From positions 124,001 through 188,000 of the forward strand of contig CANRBF010000003.1 in the NCBI GenBank assembly GCA_947628795.1: a stretch of DNA of 64,000 nt, in the 5' to 3' direction. Source of the stretch: an uncultured Monoglobus sp. GTDB lineage: Bacteria > Bacillota > Clostridia > Monoglobales > Monoglobaceae. Shown here piece by piece: positions 25,455 to 33,409 of the stretch. The notes beneath the pieces are model-generated. The model made no database searches. It was not told where the DNA came from and saw nothing but the letters and a program-made list of their open reading frames with translations. The position numbers were made by a program, and so were the translations under genes. Within the stretch, counting starts at the first letter, position 1. Each line of letters opens with the position of its first letter.

Positions 25455-26476
25455 TATTCGCACTCACCGTCCTTCGCGAATTTTTCGACCGCCGCCGCCG
25501 CCAGCTCGGCCACAGCCTCAACATCGGCGGTCTTGACGACCTCGACATTGGTGTGCATATACCTGAGCGGGATCGAGATCAAAACTGTCCTGACTCCCTC
25601 GCCCGCGGTCTGGATAGCCCACGCCGTGGTGCCCGACGCGCCGCCCGCGGCCTCGATCTTGTAAGGTATATCATTCTCCTTGGCGATCTCGATAAGCTCA
25701 AGGCTCAGGTCGTAGTCAACGCTCGGTCCGCGCAGTATGACGGGGCCGCATCCCAGATCAAACACGCCGGGGTCTTTTTCGGAATCCACGGTAGTGCCAT
25801 GGGTCACGTCGACAACAAGCGCGATATCCGGCTTTATCGAAAACGCGCCGGTGTACGAGCCGCGCAGACCCACCTCCTCCTGAGTAGAAAACAGAGTGTA
25901 TATGTCGGCGCCAATATCTTTTCCGTCGAGCTTTTCGAGAACCGACAGCATCGCCGCCATTCCGGCGCGGTTGTCCAGCGCGCCCGAGCAGAGATTTCCG
26001 CAGAGCAGTCTTTCGGTCTCGTAATCAAAAGCTATAAAGTCGCCGACCTTGACGAGCTTTTCGGCCTCTTTTTTACTTTCGAACCCCGCGTATATTTTCA
26101 TATTTTTGATCTCGGGCGTCTTTTCGGGCGCCTCGTCGTCAACCGCTATCACGCCCGTTATCGTCTCGCTTCCGAAAATCTTCACTCTCAGTCCGGGCAG
26201 TATCCTGGCGTCAACTCCGCCGACCGCGGCAAACTTGAGGCTTCCGCTGTCCTCGATCTCGGTGACTATCAGACCCACCTGGTCCATGTGCGCCTCCAGC
26301 ATGATCCTTAATTTTCCGCCGCCGCGCCTTATTCCCAAAAGGTTCCCCATTCGGTCGCGTTTTACCTCGCCGCAGTATTTTTTAAGATATTCTTCCGCGA
26401 GCTCGGCCACGGGTCCCTCTTTTCCGCTTATGCCCCGCGGCTCGGTCAGCCGCCGAAGCAGGTTTTCCGTATTCAT
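25454..26476 (-). CDS. M42 family metallo-aminopeptidase (TET/glutamyl aminopeptidase type)
   Basis: A 340-residue enzyme of normal M42 length. Metal ligands are visible in EAHMDQVGLI (His), CSGALDNRAG (bridging Asp), STQEEVGLRG (catalytic and metal Glu pair), LVVDVTHG (Asp) and RYMHTNVEV (His). It would trim peptides from the N-terminus in the cytoplasm, usually as a dodecamer. The ATG at 26476 is chosen; an upstream TTG at 26485 sits right against the AAGGAAGG box. It is first in a run with the metal-less paralogue and polA. Confidence 0.92.
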   Translation of the reverse strand: MNTENLLRRLTEPRGISGKEGPVAELAEEYLKKYCGEVKRDRMGNLLGIRRGGGKLRIMLEAHMDQVGLIVTEIEDSGSLKFAAVGGVDARILPGLRVKIFGSETITGVIAVDDEAPEKTPEIKNMKIYAGFESKKEAEKLVKVGDFIAFDYETERLLCGNLCSGALDNRAGMAAMLSVLEKLDGKDIGADIYTLFSTQEEVGLRGSYTGAFSIKPDIALVVDVTHGTTVDSEKDPGVFDLGCGPVILRGPSVDYDLSLELIEIAKENDIPYKIEAAGGASGTTAWAIQTAGEGVRTVLISIPLRYMHTNVEVVKTADVEAVAELAAAAVEKFAKDGECE

Positions 26477-26585
26477 AAGATTCAATCCTTCCTTAATATT
26501 GTCGGTGTTAAAAATGTATATTGCATAAAATCGCAGCCCTTTGAATAATATTAAGCATTGATTTAATTACCAAAGGTGGCGCGTT

Positions 26586-27308
26586 ATGAACAAGCTTGTC
26601 AGATCCGATGTATATTATCCGACCGTTGTCTCTCTCAAAGACAGCCGTTCCGCAAACGGCGGAAACAAAGCGGCAGCGGCCGCGCGCAGGTTTTTATTCA
26701 AAAACAAGCGGCGCATCATGCTGTGCGCCTGCCTCATAGCCATCGGCGCGGCTTTCGGGGTTTTCGCGTATATCCGCATGTCGGCGGAAAACAAAAACGC
26801 GGTGTTCGCTTATATGCAAAATTATTTCAGCGGGTCGGTGCTGCTGGGAGCGTCGCCAGGCGAAATTTTCAAGGCGGCGTTTCCGCCACTGATCGTCACC
26901 GGAATTATTGTCGCTCTCGGCGGGATCCTGCCTCCGCTGCTCCCGTTCGCGTTGGCGCGGCTGATATTCAAAGGCTTCAGCATGGGCTTTTCGGCCGCGT
27001 TTTTTATCGCGAGATACGGGCTCAAGGGCGCCGCCTTCGCGCTCGTGTCGGTTGTTTTGTGCGGCGCTCTGCCGCTGTGCGCATCGGTATGGCTCCTGCT
27101 CGAATGCCGAGCTGCCCGCGGCGACACGCCGCCCGCGCGAGGCAAAAAACGTCTTATTTCATGGTTTGCCTTAAAGCCGAAGGCTTGTCTCAAGGCCGCG
27201 ATCTGCCTCGCGGTATTCGCTGCCGCCGCTCTCGTCTCGGCGCTGTTTGACAGCGTGATAGGCCACGGCATGATGAAAAGCCTGTACGGAATATTCAGCG
27301 CGTTTTAG
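26586..27308 (+). CDS. spoIIM: Stage II sporulation protein M-like membrane protein
   Basis: A 240-residue membrane protein with about five hydrophobic segments after a basic N-terminus. The arrangement of AAFPPLIVTGIIVALGG, then LIFKGFSMGFSAAFFIARYG, then AFALVSVVLCGALPLCA resembles SpoIIM, which is needed for engulfment and septal peptidoglycan degradation in endospore formation. The ribosome binding site is AAAGGTGG. It is divergent from the M42 pair and convergent with the araC-type gene, only 4 bp from its end. Identity is by overall pattern and length, not by a short diagnostic motif. Confidence 0.75.
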   Translation: MNKLVRSDVYYPTVVSLKDSRSANGGNKAAAAARRFLFKNKRRIMLCACLIAIGAAFGVFAYIRMSAENKNAVFAYMQNYFSGSVLLGASPGEIFKAAFPPLIVTGIIVALGGILPPLLPFALARLIFKGFSMGFSAAFFIARYGLKGAAFALVSVVLCGALPLCASVWLLLECRAARGDTPPARGKKRLISWFALKPKACLKAAICLAVFAAAALVSALFDSVIGHGMMKSLYGIFSAF

Positions 27309-27312
27309 GCTC

Positions 27313-28134
27313 TCACTCAATCAAATGTCTGTACTTGTTGGGCGAAACTCCGTACTCGCCCTTAAACGTGGTGGCAAAGTAGTTGCTGTCGCTGAAGCCG
27401 CACTTGGCGGCAACGTCGGTTATCGAGACGAAATCCGGGCTTTTCAGCATATCCTCCGCTTTGTGAAGCCGAAACTTGCATAAGTATTCCTTAAAGCCGA
27501 TGCCGGTCTCCTTTTTAAATTTTTTTGAGAAATATGTCGAGCTCATGTGAACATAGTCGGCGGTCTTGCCGAGAGTAATATCGGCGCTGAAGTTAAGCCT
27601 GATATAGTCGATCGCATTTCTGATAACCTCGTCGAGGGTGTCCTGGTCCGAGCGGTACTCGTACGACTGGCGGCTGTATCGTCTCAGCATTTGAATAAGC
27701 AGCGTTGACAGCACTCCGCGTATCATGATCTCGGACATGCAGTCGGGGGCACTGAGCTCGGACTCTATCTCTTTGAACATCTGCTTGACGCGGCCCTGCA
27801 TGATCTCGGGCACGTGAATGATTATCGAGTCAAAGCTGTCAAAGCTGAGCTCGCCGTCGCCGCAGAGCTTGAGCTCGTTTATCGCGCTGTCGGGAAACAT
27901 AAGGACCGTCCGCACATGGGTATTATTATCTCCCGACAGGGTTTTGTGTATTCTTCCGCTTTTTATAAACACCAAACTGCCCTCTGACAGGCTGTACAGC
28001 TTTGTGTCAACAAACATTTTGCTCTTTCCCTCTTCGAGATAATAAAGCTCGTTGTCGCGGTGAAAATGAGGGCGGGTCCCGTGCCTCTTGCCGCGGCGAA
28101 CCGTTGATATCCTGATCTTATCATCCTGGATCAT
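27313..28134 (-). CDS. AraC-family transcriptional regulator with cupin N-domain
   Basis: A 273-residue regulator. Residues 15-100 form a cupin-like sensor domain (HFHRDNELYYLEEGKSKMFV, FIKSGRIHKTL). The C-terminal 100 residues hold two helix-turn-helix motifs, ITLGKTADYVHMSSTYFSKK and ITDVAAKCGFSDSNYFATTF, ending in GVSPNKYR. This architecture usually reads a sugar and activates carbohydrate-use genes, but no target operon adjoins it here. A TATAAT box (28178-28173, minus strand) lies upstream with only a weak -35. It starts after a GGGAGGTGA box. Confidence 0.93.
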   Translation of the reverse strand: MIQDDKIRISTVRRGKRHGTRPHFHRDNELYYLEEGKSKMFVDTKLYSLSEGSLVFIKSGRIHKTLSGDNNTHVRTVLMFPDSAINELKLCGDGELSFDSFDSIIIHVPEIMQGRVKQMFKEIESELSAPDCMSEIMIRGVLSTLLIQMLRRYSRQSYEYRSDQDTLDEVIRNAIDYIRLNFSADITLGKTADYVHMSSTYFSKKFKKETGIGFKEYLCKFRLHKAEDMLKSPDFVSITDVAAKCGFSDSNYFATTFKGEYGVSPNKYRHLIE

Positions 28135-28280
28135 ATTGTCACCTCCCGATAAAATTAATAATTAATATGCTTATTATACCACATGTGGCAAAAAAATAAA
28201 GGTTTTTCTTGAAATAAACAAAATTTCTATAGAAATCAGAAAAAATTCCCATATAGCCGCGGCCGAATTAAACGGTCAGC

Positions 28281-28309
28281 TTGACACCCGCGCGAAAAAT
28301 TGTTATAAT
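28281..28309 (+). promoter_or_regulatory. Consensus sigma-A promoter for radC
   Basis: TTGACA at 28281-28286, 17 bp, TATAAT at 28304-28309: a perfect match to consensus. The leader is about 28 nt. Confidence 0.85.
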
Positions 28310-28343
28310 ATTTTAGGAAAAAAAGATCAAACGGTGTGATATT

Positions 28344-29036
28344 ATGAGCAAAACAAATGTCCACGCGGGACACAGACAAAGAATGTACGAAAAGGCCGAA
28401 AAAATCGGGTACGAAAACCTGCCCGAGCATGAGCTGCTTGAAATAATGCTGTTTTCGGTAATACCCAGAGCAAACACCAATGTTATCGCCCACGAGCTTA
28501 TCAAAAATTTCGGCTCGGCATACGGCGCCCTGACAGCTCCGATCGACGAGCTTATGAAGGTGGACGGTATCGGACCCGCCGCGGCAAAATTTCTGCGCAG
28601 TCTGCCCAAGACGATGAAAGCGGTGGCGGCGGCGAAAAACTCTTATCTTCAAAGCGGATATATAAAAAAAGTCTCCGGCGCCGAGGAACTCCGAGAATAC
28701 ATCTGCTCTCAATATTTCGACACCGACCAAGAACGGATCATCGTGTGGTATTTAAGCTCGAATCTCAAGATCATAAAACACAGCGTTTTTGAAAGCGGCA
28801 GCTTCGACTCCGCGGCGGTCAATATTAACGTCATAGTGCGCGAGTCTGTCACATCCGGAGCGGCGTATGTTATACTCAGCCACAATCACCCCAGCGGTAT
28901 CGCGTTTCCCAGCGATGCCGACAGAATGGTTACCACCGAGGTCAAGGAAGCCCTGGAGTGCGTCGGCGTAAAACTCTTTGACCACATAATCTCCGCCGGC
29001 GCCAAATACTACAGTTTCAGAGAAAGAATGTTTTAA
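28344..29036 (+). CDS. radC: RadC family JAB/JAMM-domain protein
   Basis: A 230-residue protein of normal RadC length. The N-terminal half has a helix-hairpin-helix region (VDGIGPAAAKFL). The C-terminal JAMM metallopeptidase-like domain has the motif SHNHPSGIAFPSDAD. RadC was once linked to DNA repair, but its biochemical role remains uncertain. The gene has its own strong promoter and is followed by a good terminator, so it is monocistronic. Confidence 0.93.
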   Translation: MSKTNVHAGHRQRMYEKAEKIGYENLPEHELLEIMLFSVIPRANTNVIAHELIKNFGSAYGALTAPIDELMKVDGIGPAAAKFLRSLPKTMKAVAAAKNSYLQSGYIKKVSGAEELREYICSQYFDTDQERIIVWYLSSNLKIIKHSVFESGSFDSAAVNINVIVRESVTSGAAYVILSHNHPSGIAFPSDADRMVTTEVKEALECVGVKLFDHIISAGAKYYSFRERMF

Positions 29037-29041
29037 AACCC

Positions 29042-29085
29042 AACGCAGTGATTAGCGATTAAGCCGGGCGGATATTATCCGCCCG
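29042..29085. repeat. 7-bp repeat copy plus 21-bp perfect inverted repeat
   Basis: AACGCAGTGATTAGCGATTA (29042-29061) is a short heptamer tract. It is followed by a perfect inverted repeat CGGGCGGATA/TATCCGCCCG at 29065-29085. Confidence 0.65.
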
Positions 29086-29091
29086 TAAGCA

Positions 29092-29126
29092 AACAAGGAC
29101 CTCGGAATTGAGGTCCTTGTTATTTT
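29092..29126. terminator. Intrinsic terminator between radC and the FHA gene
   Basis: AACAAGGACCTC (29092-29103) pairs with GAGGTCCTTGTT (29110-29121) and is followed by ATTTT. The genes on both sides converge, so it can serve either. Confidence 0.85.
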
Positions 29127-29152
29127 CGCGGCTTTTTCGGAGCCGATTTTAA

Positions 29153-29815
29153 TTAAAAGTTTATCCTAATCTGGCGGTCGCCCAAAGTCAGCATGTCGTT
29201 GTTCTTAAGCTCGACCACGTGTTTTAGAGGCTTGCCGTTTAAAAGCGTGCCGTTGGTCGAATTGTTGTCCTCGGCCATAAGCTTGTTCTTATCCTTGACC
29301 AATATGCAGTGCACGGATGACACCATGGGCTTCGGAACCACAACGTCGCACTTGGGATTTCTGCCTATAAGCGCCTCGCCCGTTACCGAAAGCTTGTATG
29401 TCTTGTTTGTCTCGATTATAGTCACCGAAACATCGATCCCGCCGCCGGAGCGCGCGGTTTCCGCCTCGGATCCGACCTCATTTTCGTCTTCGCTTTCATT
29501 TTCGGCTTTCGCCTCGTTTTCGGACGCGTCGTTATCGGTATCGCCGTCCAAGTCTTTATCCTCGTCGGCCCCGTCTGTCTCGATTTCGTGAGCTTCCTCG
29601 GCATCTTCGCTCTGCTCCTCATCGGCAGCGCGCTCCGCCTGTCTTTCAGAACCCGCGAAAACTCTGCTGCCCGCCGGAACAACGGATGCCGCATAGTCAG
29701 CGCTTTCGGGCTCGTCTTTTATTTTCGGTTTTTTAAACAGCCCGATACATATAAAGAGCATGGACAGCGCGAACAGAAAGCCCGCCGCTCCAAGTATCTC
29801 GTATAATATTTTCAT
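29153..29815 (-). CDS. Membrane-anchored FHA-domain protein
   Basis: A 220-residue protein with one N-terminal transmembrane segment (about residues 8-27). A highly acidic, low-complexity linker runs to about residue 120. A C-terminal forkhead-associated domain follows (IGRNPKCDVVV, VSSVHC, DNNSTNGTLLNGK), with the Arg, Ser-x-x-His and Asn-Gly residues that bind phosphothreonine. It is co-directional with and 31 nt after the PP2C gene, so the two probably form a phospho-signalling unit. The matching Ser/Thr kinase is not in the window. The ribosome binding site is GGGAGGGA. Confidence 0.9.
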   Translation of the reverse strand: MKILYEILGAAGFLFALSMLFICIGLFKKPKIKDEPESADYAASVVPAGSRVFAGSERQAERAADEEQSEDAEEAHEIETDGADEDKDLDGDTDNDASENEAKAENESEDENEVGSEAETARSGGGIDVSVTIIETNKTYKLSVTGEALIGRNPKCDVVVPKPMVSSVHCILVKDKNKLMAEDNNSTNGTLLNGKPLKHVVELKNNDMLTLGDRQIRINF

Positions 29816-29846
29816 GTTGATCCCTCCCGCTCTTGATCTTTACGAT

Positions 29847-30557
29847 TTAAAATATAATGGTAACCGCGCTGTAGTTGTCGTCAGGCGTGCGCCGCTTCAA
29901 TATGCGAAGCATTTTTCGCAGCCATTCAGATGATGATCCGGAACGCTTGAGCGTTCGCTCCACCTGCCTCTCGGTCACTTTTTCCCAGAATCCGTCCGAG
30001 CATATGAGAACCGCGTCGCCCTTATGCACGGCGATCGGAGCTATGACTTCCGCGGCGCACATGGGGTCCGCTCCCATATAAGCGGTCAGCCTGCGCCGAT
30101 CGCGGCTTTTGCGTATGCCGGGGAATCTGAATTTGCCCTCGGCGTGCGCCAGATATGCCAAAGAATGGTCCGGCGTTATATATTGAAGATAATTCTCGCT
30201 CAGATAATACATTCGGCAATTGCCCAGATGTCCGCTTATAACCGCGTTTCCGTCTGTCAGCACCAAAACGGCGGACGCCTTATACTCGCTGCCGTCGCCG
30301 CTCTCGTGGGTATTGCCCCAAAGCTTCTCATCGGCGTTTTTGAAATACTCGGACACGGTCTCGCCGTTTACGTCGGACGTCGCCTTAAAATCGTCCATAA
30401 ATGAATCGATAACCGTCTCGGCTGTGCCGAGAGCCGGGTCGGAACTGGGCGAACCGTCACACACGGCGAAGCAGCCGACTCCGCCGTCCTCCATCATTCC
30501 GATATAATCGCAGTTCACATCAGTGCCGCCCGAATTGCATACCGATGAAATATCCAT
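29847..30557 (-). CDS. PP2C-like serine/threonine protein phosphatase
   Basis: A 236-residue PP2C-fold protein. Metal-site Asp residues appear in AVCDGSPSS, ICSDGFWEKV and PDDNYSAVTI. The usual DGMGG loop reads DGSPSS and the usual GDSR reads GNCR, so some catalytic features are diverged. It would dephosphorylate Ser/Thr on proteins and is the natural partner of the FHA protein downstream. It has a perfect consensus promoter and an AGGAGAT box. Activity is likely but less certain than the fold. Confidence 0.85.
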   Translation of the reverse strand: MDISSVCNSGGTDVNCDYIGMMEDGGVGCFAVCDGSPSSDPALGTAETVIDSFMDDFKATSDVNGETVSEYFKNADEKLWGNTHESGDGSEYKASAVLVLTDGNAVISGHLGNCRMYYLSENYLQYITPDHSLAYLAHAEGKFRFPGIRKSRDRRRLTAYMGADPMCAAEVIAPIAVHKGDAVLICSDGFWEKVTERQVERTLKRSGSSSEWLRKMLRILKRRTPDDNYSAVTIIF

Positions 30558-30586
30558 AACTTGATCTCCTATACATATATAGAAAT

Positions 30587-30615
30587 ATTATACTGTAAAT
30601 TTTGCGTACTGTCAA
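30587..30615 (-). promoter_or_regulatory. Consensus promoter for the PP2C-FHA unit
   Basis: On the minus strand TTGACA (30615-30610), 17 bp, TATAAT (30592-30587): perfect consensus about 30 bp from the PP2C start codon. Confidence 0.88.
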
Positions 30616-30627
30616 GCGGATAAGCGC

Positions 30628-30659
30628 AAAAAAACAGCCGTTCTTTGGTCAACGACTGT
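30628..30659 (-). terminator. Intrinsic terminator downstream of fba / end of possible small RNA
   Basis: Minus strand: ACAGTCGTT (30659-30651) pairs with AACGGCTGT (30642-30634), followed by seven T. It lies about 190 nt beyond the fba stop. Confidence 0.8.
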
Positions 30660-30748
30660 CTTTTTGTTTTAAAAAAATCAACACCTATGTGTGTCATAAT
30701 AGGAAATTAATTTTTTTTGCGTGTTTAAAATGTATAAAATCTTTATAC
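30628..30748 (-). ncRNA. Candidate small RNA of about 120 nt
   Basis: A promoter at 30755-30783 would start transcription near 30748, and the terminator at 30628 would end it before the separate PP2C promoter. The predicted RNA opens with a perfect GTATAAA/TTTATAC hairpin, has a CCTAT/ATAGG hairpin in the middle, and ends in the terminator stem. No ORF with a ribosome binding site is present. It could instead be the fba 3' untranslated region. Confidence 0.4.
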
Positions 30749-30754
30749 GTTTAT

Positions 30755-30783
30755 ATAATAGCAGATTTTTTTGGGTTTGTCAA
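30755..30783 (-). promoter_or_regulatory. Promoter between fba and the PP2C gene, orphan
   Basis: Minus strand TTGACA (30783-30778), 17 bp, TATTAT (30760-30755). The first structure downstream is a terminator at 30628, not a gene. Confidence 0.6.
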
Positions 30784-30843
30784 CCATATTATCCGCTGTT
30801 TTTTAAAAAATTCCGATATTTTATTAAAAAATATCAAATTCTT

Positions 30844-31707
30844 TTACGCCTTGCCGATAGAACCGAACAGTTCCATCTTTTCTTTTACCACAACTTTAAT
30901 TGCTTCCGCTCCGGGAGCCAGCAGCATTCTGGGGTCATATCCCTTGCCCTCCAGGTCTTTTCCGGCCTCGATGTACTTTCTGGTGGCCTCCTGGAAGTAA
31001 AGCTGGCACTCGGTGTTAACGTTTATCTTCGCGACGCCGAGAGATATCGCTTTCTTTATCATATCCTCGGGGATACCCGTGCCGCCGTGGAGAACCAGAG
31101 GCAGATCGCCTATCAGCTCCTTGGTCTTTGCCAATGCGCCAAAGTCAAGACCCTTCCAGTTGTCGGGGTACTTGCCATGGATATTTCCTATGCCCGCGGC
31201 CAGGAAGTCAACGCCCAGATCAGCTATTCTCTTGCACTCGTTGGGGTCCGCGATCTCGCCCGCGCCGATAACGCCGTCTTCCTCGCCGCCGATCGAGCCG
31301 ACCTCGGCCTCTATCGACATTCCCATAGCGTGCGCTACCGTTACCAATTCCTTGGTCTTTGCGACGTTTTCATCGATCGGGAAATGAGAGCCGTCGAACA
31401 TGATCGACGAGAATCCCGCCTTGATGCACTTGTAGCATCCCTCGTATGTGCCGTGGTCAAGATGCAGAGCCACCGGAACAGTGATGCCCATCTCCTCGAT
31501 CATGGCTTTTACCATCGCCGCGACCGTCTTGAAGCCGGTCATATATTTGCCCGCGCCCTCGGACACTCCCAGAATAACCGGAGAACTGTTCTCCTGAGCC
31601 GTGGCAAGGATAGACCGTGTCCACTCGAGATTGTTGATGTTAAACTGACCCACCGCGTACTTGCCGGCAACCGCTTTGTTTAACATGTCTGTTGCTGAAA
31701 CTAACAT
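30844..31707 (-). CDS. fba: Class II fructose-1,6-bisphosphate aldolase
   Basis: A 287-residue zinc aldolase. Ligands and substrate residues are visible in ALHLDHGTYEGC (Zn His and catalytic Asp), EAEVGSIGGEEDG, GNIHGKYP (Zn His), VLHGGTGIP (Zn His) and KINVNTECQ. It splits fructose-1,6-bisphosphate into two triose phosphates in glycolysis, and acts in reverse in gluconeogenesis. It is the last gene of the acn-idh-rex-ogg run; the 33-nt gap to ogg carries only a ribosome binding site (AGGAGG). Confidence 0.97.
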   Translation of the reverse strand: MLVSATDMLNKAVAGKYAVGQFNINNLEWTRSILATAQENSSPVILGVSEGAGKYMTGFKTVAAMVKAMIEEMGITVPVALHLDHGTYEGCYKCIKAGFSSIMFDGSHFPIDENVAKTKELVTVAHAMGMSIEAEVGSIGGEEDGVIGAGEIADPNECKRIADLGVDFLAAGIGNIHGKYPDNWKGLDFGALAKTKELIGDLPLVLHGGTGIPEDMIKKAISLGVAKINVNTECQLYFQEATRKYIEAGKDLEGKGYDPRMLLAPGAEAIKVVVKEKMELFGSIGKA

Positions 31708-31740
31708 TTTTTCATTCCTCCTATTAAATATATTAATTTT

Positions 31741-32550
31741 TTATTTGATTCCGATTTTATTGTCTCTCGCCCAAAAATACAGATACTGCTGAGCAAAGCC
31801 CGCCAAATCGCCGTATTTTTCTGCTATGAAACCGTCGATCTCCTTATCCTCAACGCCGTACAGCTCGGTGACGACCCGCTTTATCCAGACGTCCTTGGGA
31901 AACGTCTCATATCTCGCGCAGGAAAACAGCAGTATGCAGTCGGCAACCTTGCCGCCCACGCCCTTGATCTTCATAAGCTCTCGCTTGGCGTCCGCGGTGG
32001 ACATATCGGGGATAGCCGAAAGCTCCACCTCGCCCGACGAGACCTTGCGGGCAGCGTCCAGAATATACTTGTCGCGGTAGCCCGCGCGCAGACACGCCAA
32101 ATCGCCCACGTCGAGAACGCCGAGCCTCTCCGCCGAGGGGAAAGAGAAGCGCCCCTCCTCTATCTCGTCGCCGAAATTTTCGCACAAGGTCTCGATGATC
32201 TTTTTTATCCTCGGTATGTTGTTGTTGGCCGAGATTATAAAAGATATTATCGTCTCCCATAAATCCTGGCGCAGTATCCTGATGCCCGAGCCGTACTCGA
32301 CGCATTTTTCAAGCTCCGGATCCCTCGATATAAGCTCGGACTTTATCCTGTCGTAATCGTCGCCCTCGCCGAAATAATTTTCCCAGAATTCGTTGTCGGC
32401 GTCGGGGCAGCTGACCGCGCCGTCCTTGACGCGGCAGACCCTGCCGCCAGCCACGCCGATATATCCGCCGCCTTCGTCCGGGTTCCAGCGGAAGCATTGG
32501 CCGCACTCGAAGGTGTGGACCTGATCAAAGTTCTGTGTTAAGTATATCAT
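31741..32550 (-). CDS. ogg: 8-oxoguanine DNA glycosylase (OGG1-type)
   Basis: A 269-residue HhH-GPD glycosylase with the N-terminal OGG domain (FECGQCFRWNPDEGG). The helix-hairpin-helix and active site read IKGVGGKVADCILLF, with the catalytic Lys in GGK, and PKDVWIKR, with the catalytic Asp. It removes 8-oxoguanine and nicks the abasic site. Its start lies 26 bp inside the upstream P-loop gene. The eukaryote-like OGG1 type is found in several Clostridia. Confidence 0.93.
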   Translation of the reverse strand: MIYLTQNFDQVHTFECGQCFRWNPDEGGGYIGVAGGRVCRVKDGAVSCPDADNEFWENYFGEGDDYDRIKSELISRDPELEKCVEYGSGIRILRQDLWETIISFIISANNNIPRIKKIIETLCENFGDEIEEGRFSFPSAERLGVLDVGDLACLRAGYRDKYILDAARKVSSGEVELSAIPDMSTADAKRELMKIKGVGGKVADCILLFSCARYETFPKDVWIKRVVTELYGVEDKEIDGFIAEKYGDLAGFAQQYLYFWARDNKIGIK

Positions 32551-33394
32551 CTTTGTATTTTTCCAACTGTCTTAAATATATCCTCGAAACGTGAAGTGTG
32601 CGGACGTAGATGTTGACCGCCTTCACGTTGATCGAAGTCTGACTCTCGACCGACTCCTTTACTCTCGCCGCTATGGCGGCCGCCTCCGCCCTGATATCGC
32701 AGGGATAACGCAGCGACACCTCGGCGTCGATCATGAGCCTGTTGCCCTTTTCGGTGCCGGTCTTTATCCGCAGCGGTTTGTACATGCTCGCAAATCTGAG
32801 CATCTCGTACGCGCAGATGTCCAGGATAGCCTTCTGGGATATCTTAAAATCACCCAGATAGCTGTACGTGGGGCGCATTACCGTTTTTTCCTCGGATATC
32901 GTCTTATTCTTTCGGCTGAACAGCTGCACCATCGGGTCGATAAAATAACCCGAAAACTGCTTCTTGACCTCAAAGGTCGGCACGGGAATAACGTGCTTGC
33001 CCTGCTTGAGCCGCATTTCGCGCGCGATCTCGCGCTCCTCGGGCGTGGAAACATCCTCAATATAGAGCGTCTTTTGTATCGGCGCCACTCCGAGCGTCTC
33101 GGCTATCCTGCCGACCATTTTGTCGCTTGTGCCGATGATAAGCAGCGAGTCGATATTGTTTTCCTCTATCGCGCGGCGGACCGCCCCGCTGTGCTCGGGG
33201 TCGCTGAATATGGCGGTGCGCACCGAGGCGATCTTGGTCGGCTCCCTCTTGGCGCTTTTGCCCGCGATTATGCGGTTGTCCGACACGAGCAGACCGTCGT
33301 CCACGATATAGTCTATATTGTTTTCTCTGGCCACCCACATGCTGTGATGGGATTTTCCGGTGCCGGATTTTCCCACAAGAGCGTATACCTTCAT
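32525..33394 (-). CDS. P-loop protein with C-terminal Asp23/Gls24-like domain, function unknown
   Basis: A 289-residue protein. Walker A is VGKSGTGKSHHS at residues 7-18. A DDGLLVS segment near residue 32 may be the metal-binding aspartates of a nucleotide-binding fold. IIGTSDKMVGRIAETLG suggests a Rossmann-like continuation. The last 75 residues (MIDAEVSLRYPCDI, AAAIAARVKESVESQT, VKAVNIYVRTL) resemble the Asp23/Gls24 (YloU) envelope-stress domain. The gene lies between rex and ogg in one transcription unit. I do not know a named function; an ATP- or GTP-dependent stress or envelope role is only a possibility. Confidence 0.6.
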   Translation of the reverse strand: MKVYALVGKSGTGKSHHSMWVARENNIDYIVDDGLLVSDNRIIAGKSAKREPTKIASVRTAIFSDPEHSGAVRRAIEENNIDSLLIIGTSDKMVGRIAETLGVAPIQKTLYIEDVSTPEEREIAREMRLKQGKHVIPVPTFEVKKQFSGYFIDPMVQLFSRKNKTISEEKTVMRPTYSYLGDFKISQKAILDICAYEMLRFASMYKPLRIKTGTEKGNRLMIDAEVSLRYPCDIRAEAAAIAARVKESVESQTSINVKAVNIYVRTLHVSRIYLRQLEKYKDDILNTEL

Positions 33395-33409
33395 AATTGT
33401 TACCCCGCT

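Noticed and set aside
30721-31683. Plus-strand frame opposite fba
   Set aside because: Overlaps an unmistakable aldolase and begins in AT-rich non-coding DNA.
32525-33394. Adenylate or guanylate kinase
   Set aside because: Walker A is present, but the lid and NMP-binding motifs are not seen and the C-terminus is a different domain.
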